Of a DNA stretch of 16,822 nt, positions 1 to 6,813 are shown one piece after another. The position numbers were made by a program, and so were the translations under genes. Within the stretch, counting starts at the first letter, position 1; each line of letters starts with the position of its first letter. The notes under the pieces are model-generated. The model was not told where the DNA came from. It did not search any database and worked only from the letters and a program-made list of their open reading frames with translations. The DNA is from Chloroflexota bacterium (lineage in GTDB: Bacteria > Chloroflexota > Anaerolineae > Aggregatilineales > UBA2796), in contig RFIM01000215.1 in NCBI GenBank assembly GCA_003695215.1, positions 1-16,822 of the forward strand, in the 5' to 3' direction.

Positions 1-323
1 GCCACAGGCGGCTCAATGAAGTACGTCAGGCGGTCGTTGAGCGTGGCCAACATGCCGCGAATGGCGCCGTATTCAAGCTGCGTGGCATCAGGCAGCGGGC
101 GCAAGTAATGGTCAACCAGCAAGCCGTGCGCCTGTTCCAGCAGCGGATACTGCCGATTGCCCTGCGCTTGCGAAGGCATAGCGCTGCGGAACAGAAAGCC
201 CGCCACAAAGACCGCGCCTAGCAGCGCGCCGAAAGCGAAGCCGCGCAGCAATGTTAGCAGCACTTCACGCCACTTCTGCGTGGAAGAATGCATGGTCTTG
301 TCTCCATGAACGCTTTTGGACAT
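1..323 (-). CDS. S41 family (C-terminal processing) peptidase, N-terminal part
   Basis: This is the first ~107 codons of a minus-strand gene that leaves the window at base 1. Reading from ATG 323, a short polar start is followed by one hydrophobic segment (about residues 21-44, ending near AGFLFRSAM). A helical region then follows (YPLLEQAHGLLVDHYLRPLP) and a segment GAIRGMLATLNDRLTYFIEP. That last pattern matches the N-terminal helical region of CtpA/S41 peptidases, which usually reads 'gai.gml..l.Dpys.yl.p'. The family cleaves substrates near their C-termini outside the membrane; the PDZ domain and Ser-Lys catalytic pair would lie beyond the window. ATG 323 is preferred because a TACAAT -10 ends 5 nt upstream; ATG 293 is an in-frame alternative. 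The gene lies 32 nt after the galactokinase stop. Confidence 0.72.
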   Translation of the reverse strand, partial: MSKSVHGDKTMHSSTQKWREVLLTLLRGFAFGALLGAVFVAGFLFRSAMPSQAQGNRQYPLLEQAHGLLVDHYLRPLPDATQLEYGAIRGMLATLNDRLTYFIEPPV

Positions 324-328
324 GGCGG

Positions 329-359
329 ATTGTAGCACAGGCGCCTCAGGCCTGCTCAA
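329..359 (-). promoter_or_regulatory. Candidate promoter of the S41 peptidase gene (leaderless type)
   Basis: On the minus strand a TACAAT hexamer (334-329) lies 5 nt before ATG 323. A TTGAGC element (359-354) lies 19 nt further upstream and overlaps the galactokinase stop codon. The expected transcription start would fall at or very near the ATG, giving a leaderless or nearly leaderless mRNA. The 19-nt spacer is longer than ideal. Confidence 0.45.
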
Positions 360-2059
360 CCAGCGCCGCCGAGATAGATCACGCCGCTGCCCATGCCTGC
401 TTTGGCCGTGTAAGGCGTGCAAGGGCGGCCTGTCTGGGCTGTATAGGCTGCACTGACGCGCTCGATCACTTGCGGCACGGCCTCGTCAGCCACTAGCGCG
501 ATCACGGCGCCGCCAAAGCCGCCGCCCATCATGCGTGCGCCATAGACGCCCGCTTGCTGTCGCGCCAGCTCTGCCATCAGGTCGAGCTCAGGGATGCTCA
601 CCTCGTAAAGCTGGCTGAGGCTGGCATGACTGGCGTTCAGGAGCGCGCCGACTTTGGTCAGATCGCCTTGGCGCAATGCCTCAACAGCGGCGAGCGTGCG
701 CGCGTTCTCGTCCAGCACATGCTGCGCACGCCGTGCGACGATCTCAGGCATCTCGGCGCGCTTGGCTGCGAGCAGTTCAGGCGTGGCATCGCGCAGACTC
801 GGCACGCCCATCAGGCGGGCCGCTTGCTCGCACTGTTCACGCCGCAGGCCGTACTCGCTGTTGACCAATTCGCGCCGCACGCCCGTGTCGAAGGTCACGA
901 TAGTCACGCCTTTGGGCAGCGGCACAGGCGTTGCTTCAAGGCTGCGGCAATCGATCAGCAGCGCGTGATCGGCTTTGCCAATGGCTGCGATCAGCTGATC
1001 CATAATGCCGCTGCGAATGCCAATGAAGTGATGCTCCACTTGCTGGCCAAGCAAAGCCTTCTGAGTTTGCGTGAGCGAAAGGCCTAGCAGCGCGCTGAGC
1101 GCCTCAAACATAGCGACTTCAATGGCTGCTGAGGAGCTGAAGCCTGCGCCGAGCGGCACGTCGCCTGCAATGGTCAGATTCATGCCGCGCAAGCGATTCG
1201 GATTTTGCCCGTGAAGCAAGGCGATGCTGCTGCTCAGCGCAATAGCGCCGCGGATATAGCGAGTCCAGGCGGGCAGGGAATCATCGTGTAGGCGCGCTAA
1301 CGGAAAAGTGACTTCGCTGTCGAAATCGAGCGAGTGCAGCACGATGAGATCGTCTTCGCGCAGGTTTGCTGCGATGTAAATTGCCTTGTCGATGGCTGCA
1401 GGCAGCACGAAGCCGTCATTGTAGTCGGTATGCTCGCCGATGAGATTGACTCGGCCTGGCGCATAGGCAAGGCACAACGGCGGCGCCTGATGGCGCTCGC
1501 GATAAGCGGCAAGCGCAGCTTGTTGCGGCTGCGCAACCTGCCGAATCGAAGGCGATAGGCGCGCTTTTGCCGTCCGAACTGCCCATGCTTGCAGATCGGC
1601 TAAGTCTTTGGCCAGGTAAATGTTCAGCTCAGGGAACTGCGCTACAAGGCGCGCCGCGTGCTGAATGACCAGCTTACGCGCGCGCTGGCTGGCATCCTCA
1701 AGTAGGGCTGTAGCGCGCATATTGGCCTGCTGCGCTTCAGCTTGCGGCTCGGCAGAGGCGACGTAATTTGGATCGACGTACAGGCCAAGCGCCTGATGCC
1801 GCTTGAGCGCGCTCAGCGCTGTCCAGCCGCTCTCGGCCAGCGCGCCAAGGCTGGCTGTCTCAGCAGTGATCGCCATCAGCACGACTTGGGCGCGCTGCAA
1901 GGCCTCGGCTTCACGGCGGCTGGCCGCTTCATCCCAGTTCGGCACTACCGGATCGAAAGCGCTGATGCCTTCGGCAGCGCACGCTGCTTTGATCGGCTCG
2001 CGCCACTGCGAATTGCCTGCCGTTCCCATCAAAAAAACAATTGCGTCTGTCTCAGACAT
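356..2059 (-). CDS. galK: Galactokinase fused to an N-terminal nucleoside 2-deoxyribosyltransferase-like domain
   Basis: The 567-aa product has two parts. Residues about 180-567 form a full-length GHMP-family galactokinase, which phosphorylates galactose at C1 with ATP (Leloir pathway, cytosol). It shows the galactokinase signature GRVNLIGEHTDYNDGFVLP (202-220), the ATP-binding PLGAGFSSSAA (302-312), GIMDQ with the expected catalytic Asp354, and the third motif MMGGGFGGAVIAL (510-522). Residues 1-100 form an extra domain with FLMGTAGNSQWR, FDPVVPNW and LGALAESGW. This resembles nucleoside 2-deoxyribosyltransferase-like proteins, with Glu76 at the position of the catalytic Glu. A helical linker (100-180) joins them. 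Ordinary galactokinases are 350-390 aa and lack this front domain. ATG 2059 is chosen because AGGAAG (2074-2069) lies 9 nt upstream; the in-frame ATG at 2086 overlaps the -10 element. The kinase call is firm; the front-domain call is moderate. Confidence 0.9.
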   Translation of the reverse strand: MSETDAIVFLMGTAGNSQWREPIKAACAAEGISAFDPVVPNWDEAASRREAEALQRAQVVLMAITAETASLGALAESGWTALSALKRHQALGLYVDPNYVASAEPQAEAQQANMRATALLEDASQRARKLVIQHAARLVAQFPELNIYLAKDLADLQAWAVRTAKARLSPSIRQVAQPQQAALAAYRERHQAPPLCLAYAPGRVNLIGEHTDYNDGFVLPAAIDKAIYIAANLREDDLIVLHSLDFDSEVTFPLARLHDDSLPAWTRYIRGAIALSSSIALLHGQNPNRLRGMNLTIAGDVPLGAGFSSSAAIEVAMFEALSALLGLSLTQTQKALLGQQVEHHFIGIRSGIMDQLIAAIGKADHALLIDCRSLEATPVPLPKGVTIVTFDTGVRRELVNSEYGLRREQCEQAARLMGVPSLRDATPELLAAKRAEMPEIVARRAQHVLDENARTLAAVEALRQGDLTKVGALLNASHASLSQLYEVSIPELDLMAELARQQAGVYGARMMGGGFGGAVIALVADEAVPQVIERVSAAYTAQTGRPCTPYTAKAGMGSGVIYLGGAG

Positions 2060-2084
2060 GCTCACCGACTTCCTATCGCTGTGC

Positions 2085-2090
2085 ATTCTA
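2085..2090 (-). promoter_or_regulatory. Candidate -10 element of the galactokinase gene, overlapping the upstream stop codon
   Basis: TAGAAT (2090-2085, minus strand) lies 25 nt upstream of ATG 2059, leaving a short leader that contains the AGGAAG ribosome site. Its first three bases are the TAG stop codon of the upstream gene. No convincing -35 hexamer was found at 16-18 nt, so the promoter is tentative and read-through from upstream may contribute. Confidence 0.4.
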
Positions 2091-3908
2091 AATAAGCATG
2101 AGCTTTTGGTTGATCTCAACAGCCATCGCTTCTTGGCGTAATTCGCGCTTCAGCTGCTCGACGTAATCGAGGATTTTCTGCAGGTGCGCATCCAGATCGG
2201 CCTGCGTGGCATAACTGCGCACAATGTGGATATTCTCGCTGACCAAGCCGACCTCGGCGCTATTCCAAACGCCGCGCGCCTGCATGGTTGTGGTGGTAGC
2301 GCCGCCGAAAAGCTGGCCTAAGAAGGCGAGCGTGCGCTCGACATACGGCTGTGTGTCGAGCGCCGTGTTCACATCGATAGTCGTTGGAATATACAGGCTG
2401 ATCGCGTTGGTGCGCCCGAGCCGATTGACGAGCGTGGTGGTGAAGTGCCTGATGGCTTCAGGCAATTCCTCAGGCGAGAGCGCTGCGTAGGGCGCAAAGT
2501 CAGCGTAGTAGGGCAGGGTGAAATCGGCGCGCAGGCTCTCAGTGTACGCGGCCTGATCGGGCGAGGTGTGCTTCAGGACCCTGAAAATGCCGACTTTTTC
2601 CACATTCACCTGACGGCGTATGCTGCTGTTGAGCGCAGCCAGCTGCGCTAGCGACTCGGGCGTTGGCGCGCCGACCAAGACGATCTGGTCGGCGTAGCCT
2701 GCCAGATAGCCGATAGTCTCTTCGGCATGACACGGCACACAGACGACAACGTGGTTGTAGCGCGCGAAGAGCTGATCGAGCAGAAGCGTGGCGCGCACAG
2801 GCTGCGGCAACATAGAAGCGCCAAGCTGGGCGATCACATCGTAGCCGCCATCGTGCGCAAAAGTATCCAGCTCGACGTCGAGCGCGAAAAGCTCAGCCAG
2901 ACGTTGCGCATTAGGCATTTCTGTGTAAGCAACGCGCTCACCTACCTTAGCGGCGAGCGTGAGCGCCAAAGCCATGCCCAGGCTGCTAGCGCCGACGCCC
3001 TGCTGCACGCCAATCAGCATGATCAGAGACGCCGTCTTGCTGCTGGCGCGCACGCCGCTATTGACTAAACGGACCGCCAAAATCCGCGCCAACTCAATGG
3101 CAACGCTGGCGTGCGCGTTGAGGATCGCCAAAAAATCGGCGCGCTTGAGCGTGAGCGCGTAGACGTTGCTCAGCGCTGAGGCTGTGGCGCTAGCGACGCC
3201 TGAGGCGCCGCTGATGGCGCTATATTCGCCGATGATCTCGCCTTGGCGAACGTAATTCAGAATCTTCTGCTCTTTGGTCTGCGCTGAGTAGTGCGTGATG
3301 CCGATGATGCCGCTCTTGATGAAGAAAACGCGGTCGCTGCTTTTGCCTTGCCACAGCAGCACGTCGCCGCGTTGATAGTGTACTTCCTCCATCTTCTCAG
3401 CGATGGCAGCCAGCTGCGCATCGCTCAGGCTGCTGAAGAGCGAGACGCTGCGCAGGAAACTGAGCCGATCCTGATCCACGCGCTGCCAGATTTCATCCGG
3501 CAAGCCGACGCCGAGGCGCCGCACACTGCCATGAAGACTGACCCGATAGTACACGGCGCCGTCAAGGATAGCTTGGTGCAGCAAGCCTCTCTCCAGCATC
3601 GCATCCAGAAGCGGCTGCACTTGCTCGGCTTCAATGCCCTGCTGTGTCAAGAAAGCGCTGATCTCTTCAAAAGCGGCTTGCTTGCGGCGCGCTAACCAGC
3701 CGACGAGCAAGCGTTGCTCTGCGGCGACGTCCTCAGCGATCAGATCGAGCGGCGTCAGGCCTGTGTGTGTTTGTGTGGCAGTGCGGGCGGCACGCGCCTT
3801 CGGATGCAATAGGCTGCTAAGCGGCTCATCGCGCGGGCTTTGCAGGCCCTCAGCGCGCTTTTCTGAGTCATCAGCGGGCGGCTTGGGCAGGTCATCTTCT
3901 TCGATCAT
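2088..3908 (-). CDS. Cyclic nucleotide-binding domain protein with degenerate CpaE/MinD-like ATPase domain
   Basis: This 606-aa protein has several segments: a charged, likely disordered N-terminus (1-50); a winged-helix-like region (about 60-127); a cyclic nucleotide-binding fold (about 156-275, with LFSSLSDAQLAAIAEKM, YQRGDVLLWQG and GEIIGEYSAISG); and a ParA/MinD/CpaE-like segment (295-495). A C-terminal domain (500-606) contains FGGATTTTMQARGVW. The Walker-A-like loop is GVQQGVGASS (300-309). CpaE proteins typically have KGGVGAS, so the remaining Lys is also replaced here. The usual Asp after the hydrophobic strand is Cys (HVVVCVP, 386-392). The phosphate-binding cassette lacks its usual Arg. 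Both nucleotide-binding sites therefore look altered, and a signalling or scaffold role is an inference. ATG 3908 has GAGG 6 nt upstream. A weak TATAGC (3942-3937) may be its -10. I do not recognise the C-terminal domain. Confidence 0.8.
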   Translation of the reverse strand: MIEEDDLPKPPADDSEKRAEGLQSPRDEPLSSLLHPKARAARTATQTHTGLTPLDLIAEDVAAEQRLLVGWLARRKQAAFEEISAFLTQQGIEAEQVQPLLDAMLERGLLHQAILDGAVYYRVSLHGSVRRLGVGLPDEIWQRVDQDRLSFLRSVSLFSSLSDAQLAAIAEKMEEVHYQRGDVLLWQGKSSDRVFFIKSGIIGITHYSAQTKEQKILNYVRQGEIIGEYSAISGASGVASATASALSNVYALTLKRADFLAILNAHASVAIELARILAVRLVNSGVRASSKTASLIMLIGVQQGVGASSLGMALALTLAAKVGERVAYTEMPNAQRLAELFALDVELDTFAHDGGYDVIAQLGASMLPQPVRATLLLDQLFARYNHVVVCVPCHAEETIGYLAGYADQIVLVGAPTPESLAQLAALNSSIRRQVNVEKVGIFRVLKHTSPDQAAYTESLRADFTLPYYADFAPYAALSPEELPEAIRHFTTTLVNRLGRTNAISLYIPTTIDVNTALDTQPYVERTLAFLGQLFGGATTTTMQARGVWNSAEVGLVSENIHIVRSYATQADLDAHLQKILDYVEQLKRELRQEAMAVEINQKLMLI

Positions 3909-4018
3909 GGCATCCTCAGCGCAGGGCGCGTGCAGAGCTATACAAGATTTGACTCACGTAACAGGTTACCACAGGCACAAATGCTTTGGCAACGCTTCTA
4001 TTGACGTTGACGGCATGC

Positions 4019-4054
4019 AGCGGCGCCGCGCTTGTTGCCTTGCGCAGCGCCGCT
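4019..4054 (-). terminator. Strong GC-rich hairpin downstream of the secreted protein gene, possible terminator
   Basis: The arms AGCGGCGC-C-GCGC (4019-4031) and GCGC-A-GCGCCGCT (4042-4054) pair as 12 bp with one C/A mismatch around a 10-nt loop. The hairpin begins 35 nt past the stop of the minus-strand gene ending at 4089. There is no T-run on either side, so it is not a canonical intrinsic terminator. The rest of the 180-nt gap (3909-4088) shows no gene. Confidence 0.35.
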
Positions 4055-4088
4055 ATGAGCATTGTCCTCGCGATCAGAGCAATCTCAG

Positions 4089-5882
4089 CTAGCCGTTGCT
4101 GTCGCGGCCACTGTCATCATCCTCAGGGTCGCTGCCGCCCTGGCCACCATTGCCGCCATTCGAATCATTTTCTGTATCGCTAGGATCGCCTTGATCATCG
4201 CCATCTGCCTCAGCCTCGCCGAAGTCCCCTTCTTCTTCCAGGCCCCAGGCATCGTCCCAGGCATCCTCATCATCGAAGTTCTGGATGAAGTCGCGGTCGA
4301 GATCGAATAGGTCGAGCAGGCCTGCGCTGAGGGCTTCTAGCGTGTATGTCTCAGCTTCAAGGAAAGTGCCATCATCCGCATAATAGCCAACTGTCAGCGC
4401 GTCTTCCCATTCAGCAGGATCGAACTCGGCCTCGCCTTCATCGCTCAGATTGACACTGCTGCTGTAGAAGATTCGGCTGTTGCCTTCGGAATCAGTGCGC
4501 GTGACCAACAGGCTGTATGAGCCGCTGCTGCCTGAAGCGCGCATTTGCCCGCCTTCGTTCAGCCGCAAAGTCAGCACATCGCCACTGCCGGAGATATTGT
4601 AGCTGAAGTGCTTGCCGCCCGCTGAGACCGCGTTCTGTACGTTCATGGCGCGCGCTGCCGCCGACTTCAGCTTGATCTGTTGCGGATCAATTTCAATATC
4701 CAAGCTCTGGCTGAGATCGAGCTTGCTCACTGAGATAACATTGCCCTGCTTGGCGAAAGTGAGGCTGGTGGCAGGCCGCTCGCTACTCTTTCTAGTCAGG
4801 CGGACGATGTACTTGCCATTGGGCAGGATCACAGTCGGTGCACGGCGCGCGCCGACCGATCGGGCGCGCTGGTTGGTCACAAAGCGCACGCCAGCCTCAG
4901 GGATGGCGTTGTTGTAAGTGCCATCTACGTAGCGCAGCTCGCGCCCTTGCTCATCCGTGATGACGATATTGGCCTCGCCATTCAGCGAGAAGCTGAGTTT
5001 GCCCACAGCGCCTGTCCTTTCAGCAGGGATGTAATCACCGCAATATGAGCAAGTGAAGCTCTCTTGGTAGCGCGATTCCAGTGGTACGATGACTAAAGAG
5101 CCTGTGGTCGCATCGCCTTCGTAGAGCTCAGGCGGATCGTTTGGATTGGCGGCTGTGTTGTAGCGCCAGGTGTTAGCTGCCACATCGATTTCAATGCTGC
5201 GCTCTTCTTTGGGAAAGTTGTTGTCATAGATCAGCACATCGTAGCGCGTGTCGCTCAATTGGCGAACGGCATAGGGCGTCACGGCATGGCCGCCGGAGCC
5301 ATCAGGCTGATAGAAGGCCAGCGTCACCAGATAGCCTTGCTCAAAGGCGTCAATCAAGCCTGCGACCAGCTCTGCAGGCGTGACCACAATACGCGCCTTG
5401 TAGACTTCGTCCATCACTTGCAGCTGGAACCAGTAGGCGATCTCGCGCTGCAGGAGCGGATTGCGGCTCAGGCGCAATTTGCTGGTGCTAGCTGCGCCGA
5501 AGGCGCTCGGATCGAGCGCTTGCTCGAAGAAGACTAAACTCAGAACAGCCATGCCTTCGCAATGACCGCCATCCATATCGGCGTTTTCCTTCTTCATGAA
5601 GGCGGCGGCGGGCGCGGTCAGTTTGCAGCTGCCATCTTCTTTGACGGCGCCTGCGCAGACGCGCTCAGCGCCGAAGATGCGGATCATCTCGACTGAGGTC
5701 AAATTGGTCGGATTGTTCTCATTGCCGTAGTTTTGGAACGAGAATCCATCCTGCTCAGGGCGGAAGCCGAGATCAGCAACTAGCTCGCCATTCTGAGCGT
5801 AGGAAGGCACAGCTGTCAGCCGCAATGCCACCAACAACGCCAGGGCAAGAACGTATGAGCCTTTGATCAAACGGCGGTACAT
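4089..5882 (-). CDS. Secreted papain-like cysteine protease-type protein with acidic C-terminal tail
   Basis: The 597-aa product starts with a signal peptide: MYRR, a hydrophobic run (9-22), and cleavage likely after PSYA (residue 29). A papain-like triad pattern follows: Cys108 in GGHCEGMAVLSLVF, His199 in GGHAVTPYAV, and Asp220/Asn221 in VLIYDNN. This suggests an extracellular cysteine peptidase or a related transglutaminase-fold enzyme. A CSYC pair (278-281) and beta-rich segments (290-515) follow. The last ~75 residues are dominated by Asp, Glu, Gly, Ser and Asn. They begin with DLDRDFIQNFDDED, which is reminiscent of a thrombospondin type 3 calcium-binding repeat. ATG 5882 is chosen because GAGG lies 7 nt upstream; a longer TTG start at 5915 would disturb the signal peptide. 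Secretion is well supported, the peptidase activity is moderately supported, and the substrate is unknown. Confidence 0.78.
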   Translation of the reverse strand: MYRRLIKGSYVLALALLVALRLTAVPSYAQNGELVADLGFRPEQDGFSFQNYGNENNPTNLTSVEMIRIFGAERVCAGAVKEDGSCKLTAPAAAFMKKENADMDGGHCEGMAVLSLVFFEQALDPSAFGAASTSKLRLSRNPLLQREIAYWFQLQVMDEVYKARIVVTPAELVAGLIDAFEQGYLVTLAFYQPDGSGGHAVTPYAVRQLSDTRYDVLIYDNNFPKEERSIEIDVAANTWRYNTAANPNDPPELYEGDATTGSLVIVPLESRYQESFTCSYCGDYIPAERTGAVGKLSFSLNGEANIVITDEQGRELRYVDGTYNNAIPEAGVRFVTNQRARSVGARRAPTVILPNGKYIVRLTRKSSERPATSLTFAKQGNVISVSKLDLSQSLDIEIDPQQIKLKSAAARAMNVQNAVSAGGKHFSYNISGSGDVLTLRLNEGGQMRASGSSGSYSLLVTRTDSEGNSRIFYSSSVNLSDEGEAEFDPAEWEDALTVGYYADDGTFLEAETYTLEALSAGLLDLFDLDRDFIQNFDDEDAWDDAWGLEEEGDFGEAEADGDDQGDPSDTENDSNGGNGGQGGSDPEDDDSGRDSNG

Positions 5883-6014
5883 CGAAGAACCTCGCTTTTG
5901 TGAACCATCGGGCAATTGTCAGCATAAGCGAGAATAGATGCTTTAGCAAGCCTTCGGGCAAATCTTTGAAAGAAATTTTATGGAGTTTATCGAAAGGATT
6001 ATTTTGCAGCGCCC

Positions 6015-6071
6015 GTTAACGAAAATTTAACCGCTCAGGCTCTAGCGCTGCGCTAGACTCTCGCTTATAAT
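6015..6071 (+). promoter_or_regulatory. HNH gene promoter with palindromic operator-like element
   Basis: A perfect TATAAT (6066-6071) is preceded by the perfect inverted repeat CTAGCGC-T-GCGCTAG (6042-6056), which sits where the -35 hexamer should be. No good -35 is present. A second, shorter inverted repeat, GTTAA/TTAAC (6015-6019 and 6027-6031), lies further upstream in an AT-rich stretch. The palindrome position suggests a repressor or activator site. The gap 5883-6077 also carries the divergent promoter of the secreted protein gene, for which only a weak TTGCTA-16-TTATGC could be proposed. Confidence 0.5.
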
Positions 6072-6167
6072 GCGCGTATGTGGATCGAAATAGGTGCGCT
6101 TTGTGCGCGGCTTGCAAGAGCAGCTGATGTGCATAGGCTAGTAGATCAGGTAGAGAGGAGGGGCATT

Positions 6168-6731
6168 TTGCAGGGGCGTGTTCTGTTATTGAACGGCAGC
6201 ACGTGGGAGCCGTTAGCCGTCATCTCGATTGCGCGTGCCATCAGCTTGATCATGGCGGGCAAAGCCGTGGTGGTTGAGGAGAGTGAGCGCGTCCTGCGCA
6301 CGGTCAACACTTCGTTCGCCGTGCCATCAGTGATCGCCTTGCGCCGTTACGTCAATGTGCCGCGCCGCAAAGCGCACTGGAGCCGCAAAGGGGTGCTGCT
6401 GCGCGATAACTACACCTGCATCTACTGCGGCGTGCGCCCAGGGGATGTAGTGCGCGGTAAGACGCTCACCAAGATGGATTTCACAGTGGATCATATCCTG
6501 CCGCGCTCGCGCAATGGCAAGGATAATTGGACGAACACGGCCTGCGCTTGCTACAGCTGCAATCATCGCAAAGGCAATCGCTTGCCTAGCGAAGCCGGCA
6601 TGAAACTGCGCTGGGAACCAAGGACGCCGCGCACAAGCTACCTTGTGATCGCCATCGGCAGCGGCCCAGACGCCTGGAGGCACTACATCGAGCTTGATGC
6701 CGCCAATAATCCACTCGATCCTGACGAGTGA
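6168..6731 (+). CDS. HNH endonuclease
   Basis: The 187-aa product has the layout of stand-alone HNH endonucleases: an N-terminal domain starting GRVLLLNGSTWEPLAVIS, then a zinc-stabilised HNH domain. Seen are CIYC (84-87), FTVDH with Asp108-His109, the Asn region NWTNTACACYSC with the second Cys pair 128/131, and NHRKGN with His133. The family cleaves DNA using one metal ion; the cellular role of this subgroup is not established. The start is ambiguous. ATG 6078 lies 6 nt after TATAAT and would give a 217-aa leaderless product. TTG 6168 has AGGAGG (6156-6161) 6 nt upstream and matches the usual family N-terminus. The intervening 30 codons include AGA, AGG AGG, ATA and CTA, unlike the neighbours. 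I prefer TTG 6168, with moderate confidence in the start and high confidence in the family. Confidence 0.88.
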   Translation: MQGRVLLLNGSTWEPLAVISIARAISLIMAGKAVVVEESERVLRTVNTSFAVPSVIALRRYVNVPRRKAHWSRKGVLLRDNYTCIYCGVRPGDVVRGKTLTKMDFTVDHILPRSRNGKDNWTNTACACYSCNHRKGNRLPSEAGMKLRWEPRTPRTSYLVIAIGSGPDAWRHYIELDAANNPLDPDE

Positions 6732-6771
6732 CGGAGACTGAAAGCGCAGCTTTAGTCTCCGTTCTTTTATT
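6731..6771 (+). terminator. Intrinsic terminator after the HNH gene
   Basis: The arms ACGGAGACT-(G)-AAAGC (6731-6745) and GCTTT-AGTCTCCGT (6749-6762) form a 14-bp stem with one bulged G and a 3-nt loop. A T-rich tract, TCTTTTATT (6763-6771), follows. The stem begins on the last base of the HNH stop codon, so the gene is a single-gene transcription unit, and the glycosyltransferase promoter starts only 7 nt later. Confidence 0.9.
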
Positions 6772-6777
6772 GTCCAG

Positions 6778-6806
6778 TTGCCGCGCCATGGGCAGCGCGC
6801 TAGAAT
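6778..6806 (+). promoter_or_regulatory. Sigma-70-type promoter of the glycosyltransferase gene, leaderless arrangement
   Basis: TTGCCG (6778-6783) and TAGAAT (6801-6806) are separated by exactly 17 nt. ATG 6814 lies 7 nt after the -10, about where transcription should begin. No ribosome-binding sequence could fit between them, so translation from a leaderless mRNA is the simplest reading. Confidence 0.65.
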
Positions 6807-6813
6807 GGCGGGC

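Noticed and set aside
554..1087. Plus-strand ORF of 177 codons opposite the galactokinase.
   Set aside because: It contains no recognisable motif, and the minus strand encodes unmistakable galactokinase motifs throughout.
4062..4310. Plus-strand ORF that looks like a very hydrophobic membrane peptide (Ile, Ala, Phe rich).
   Set aside because: It is the antisense of the Asp/Glu-rich tail of the secreted protein. Reverse complements of GAT, GAC and GAA give Ile, Val and Phe codons, so the hydrophobicity is an artefact, and it has no clear ribosome site.
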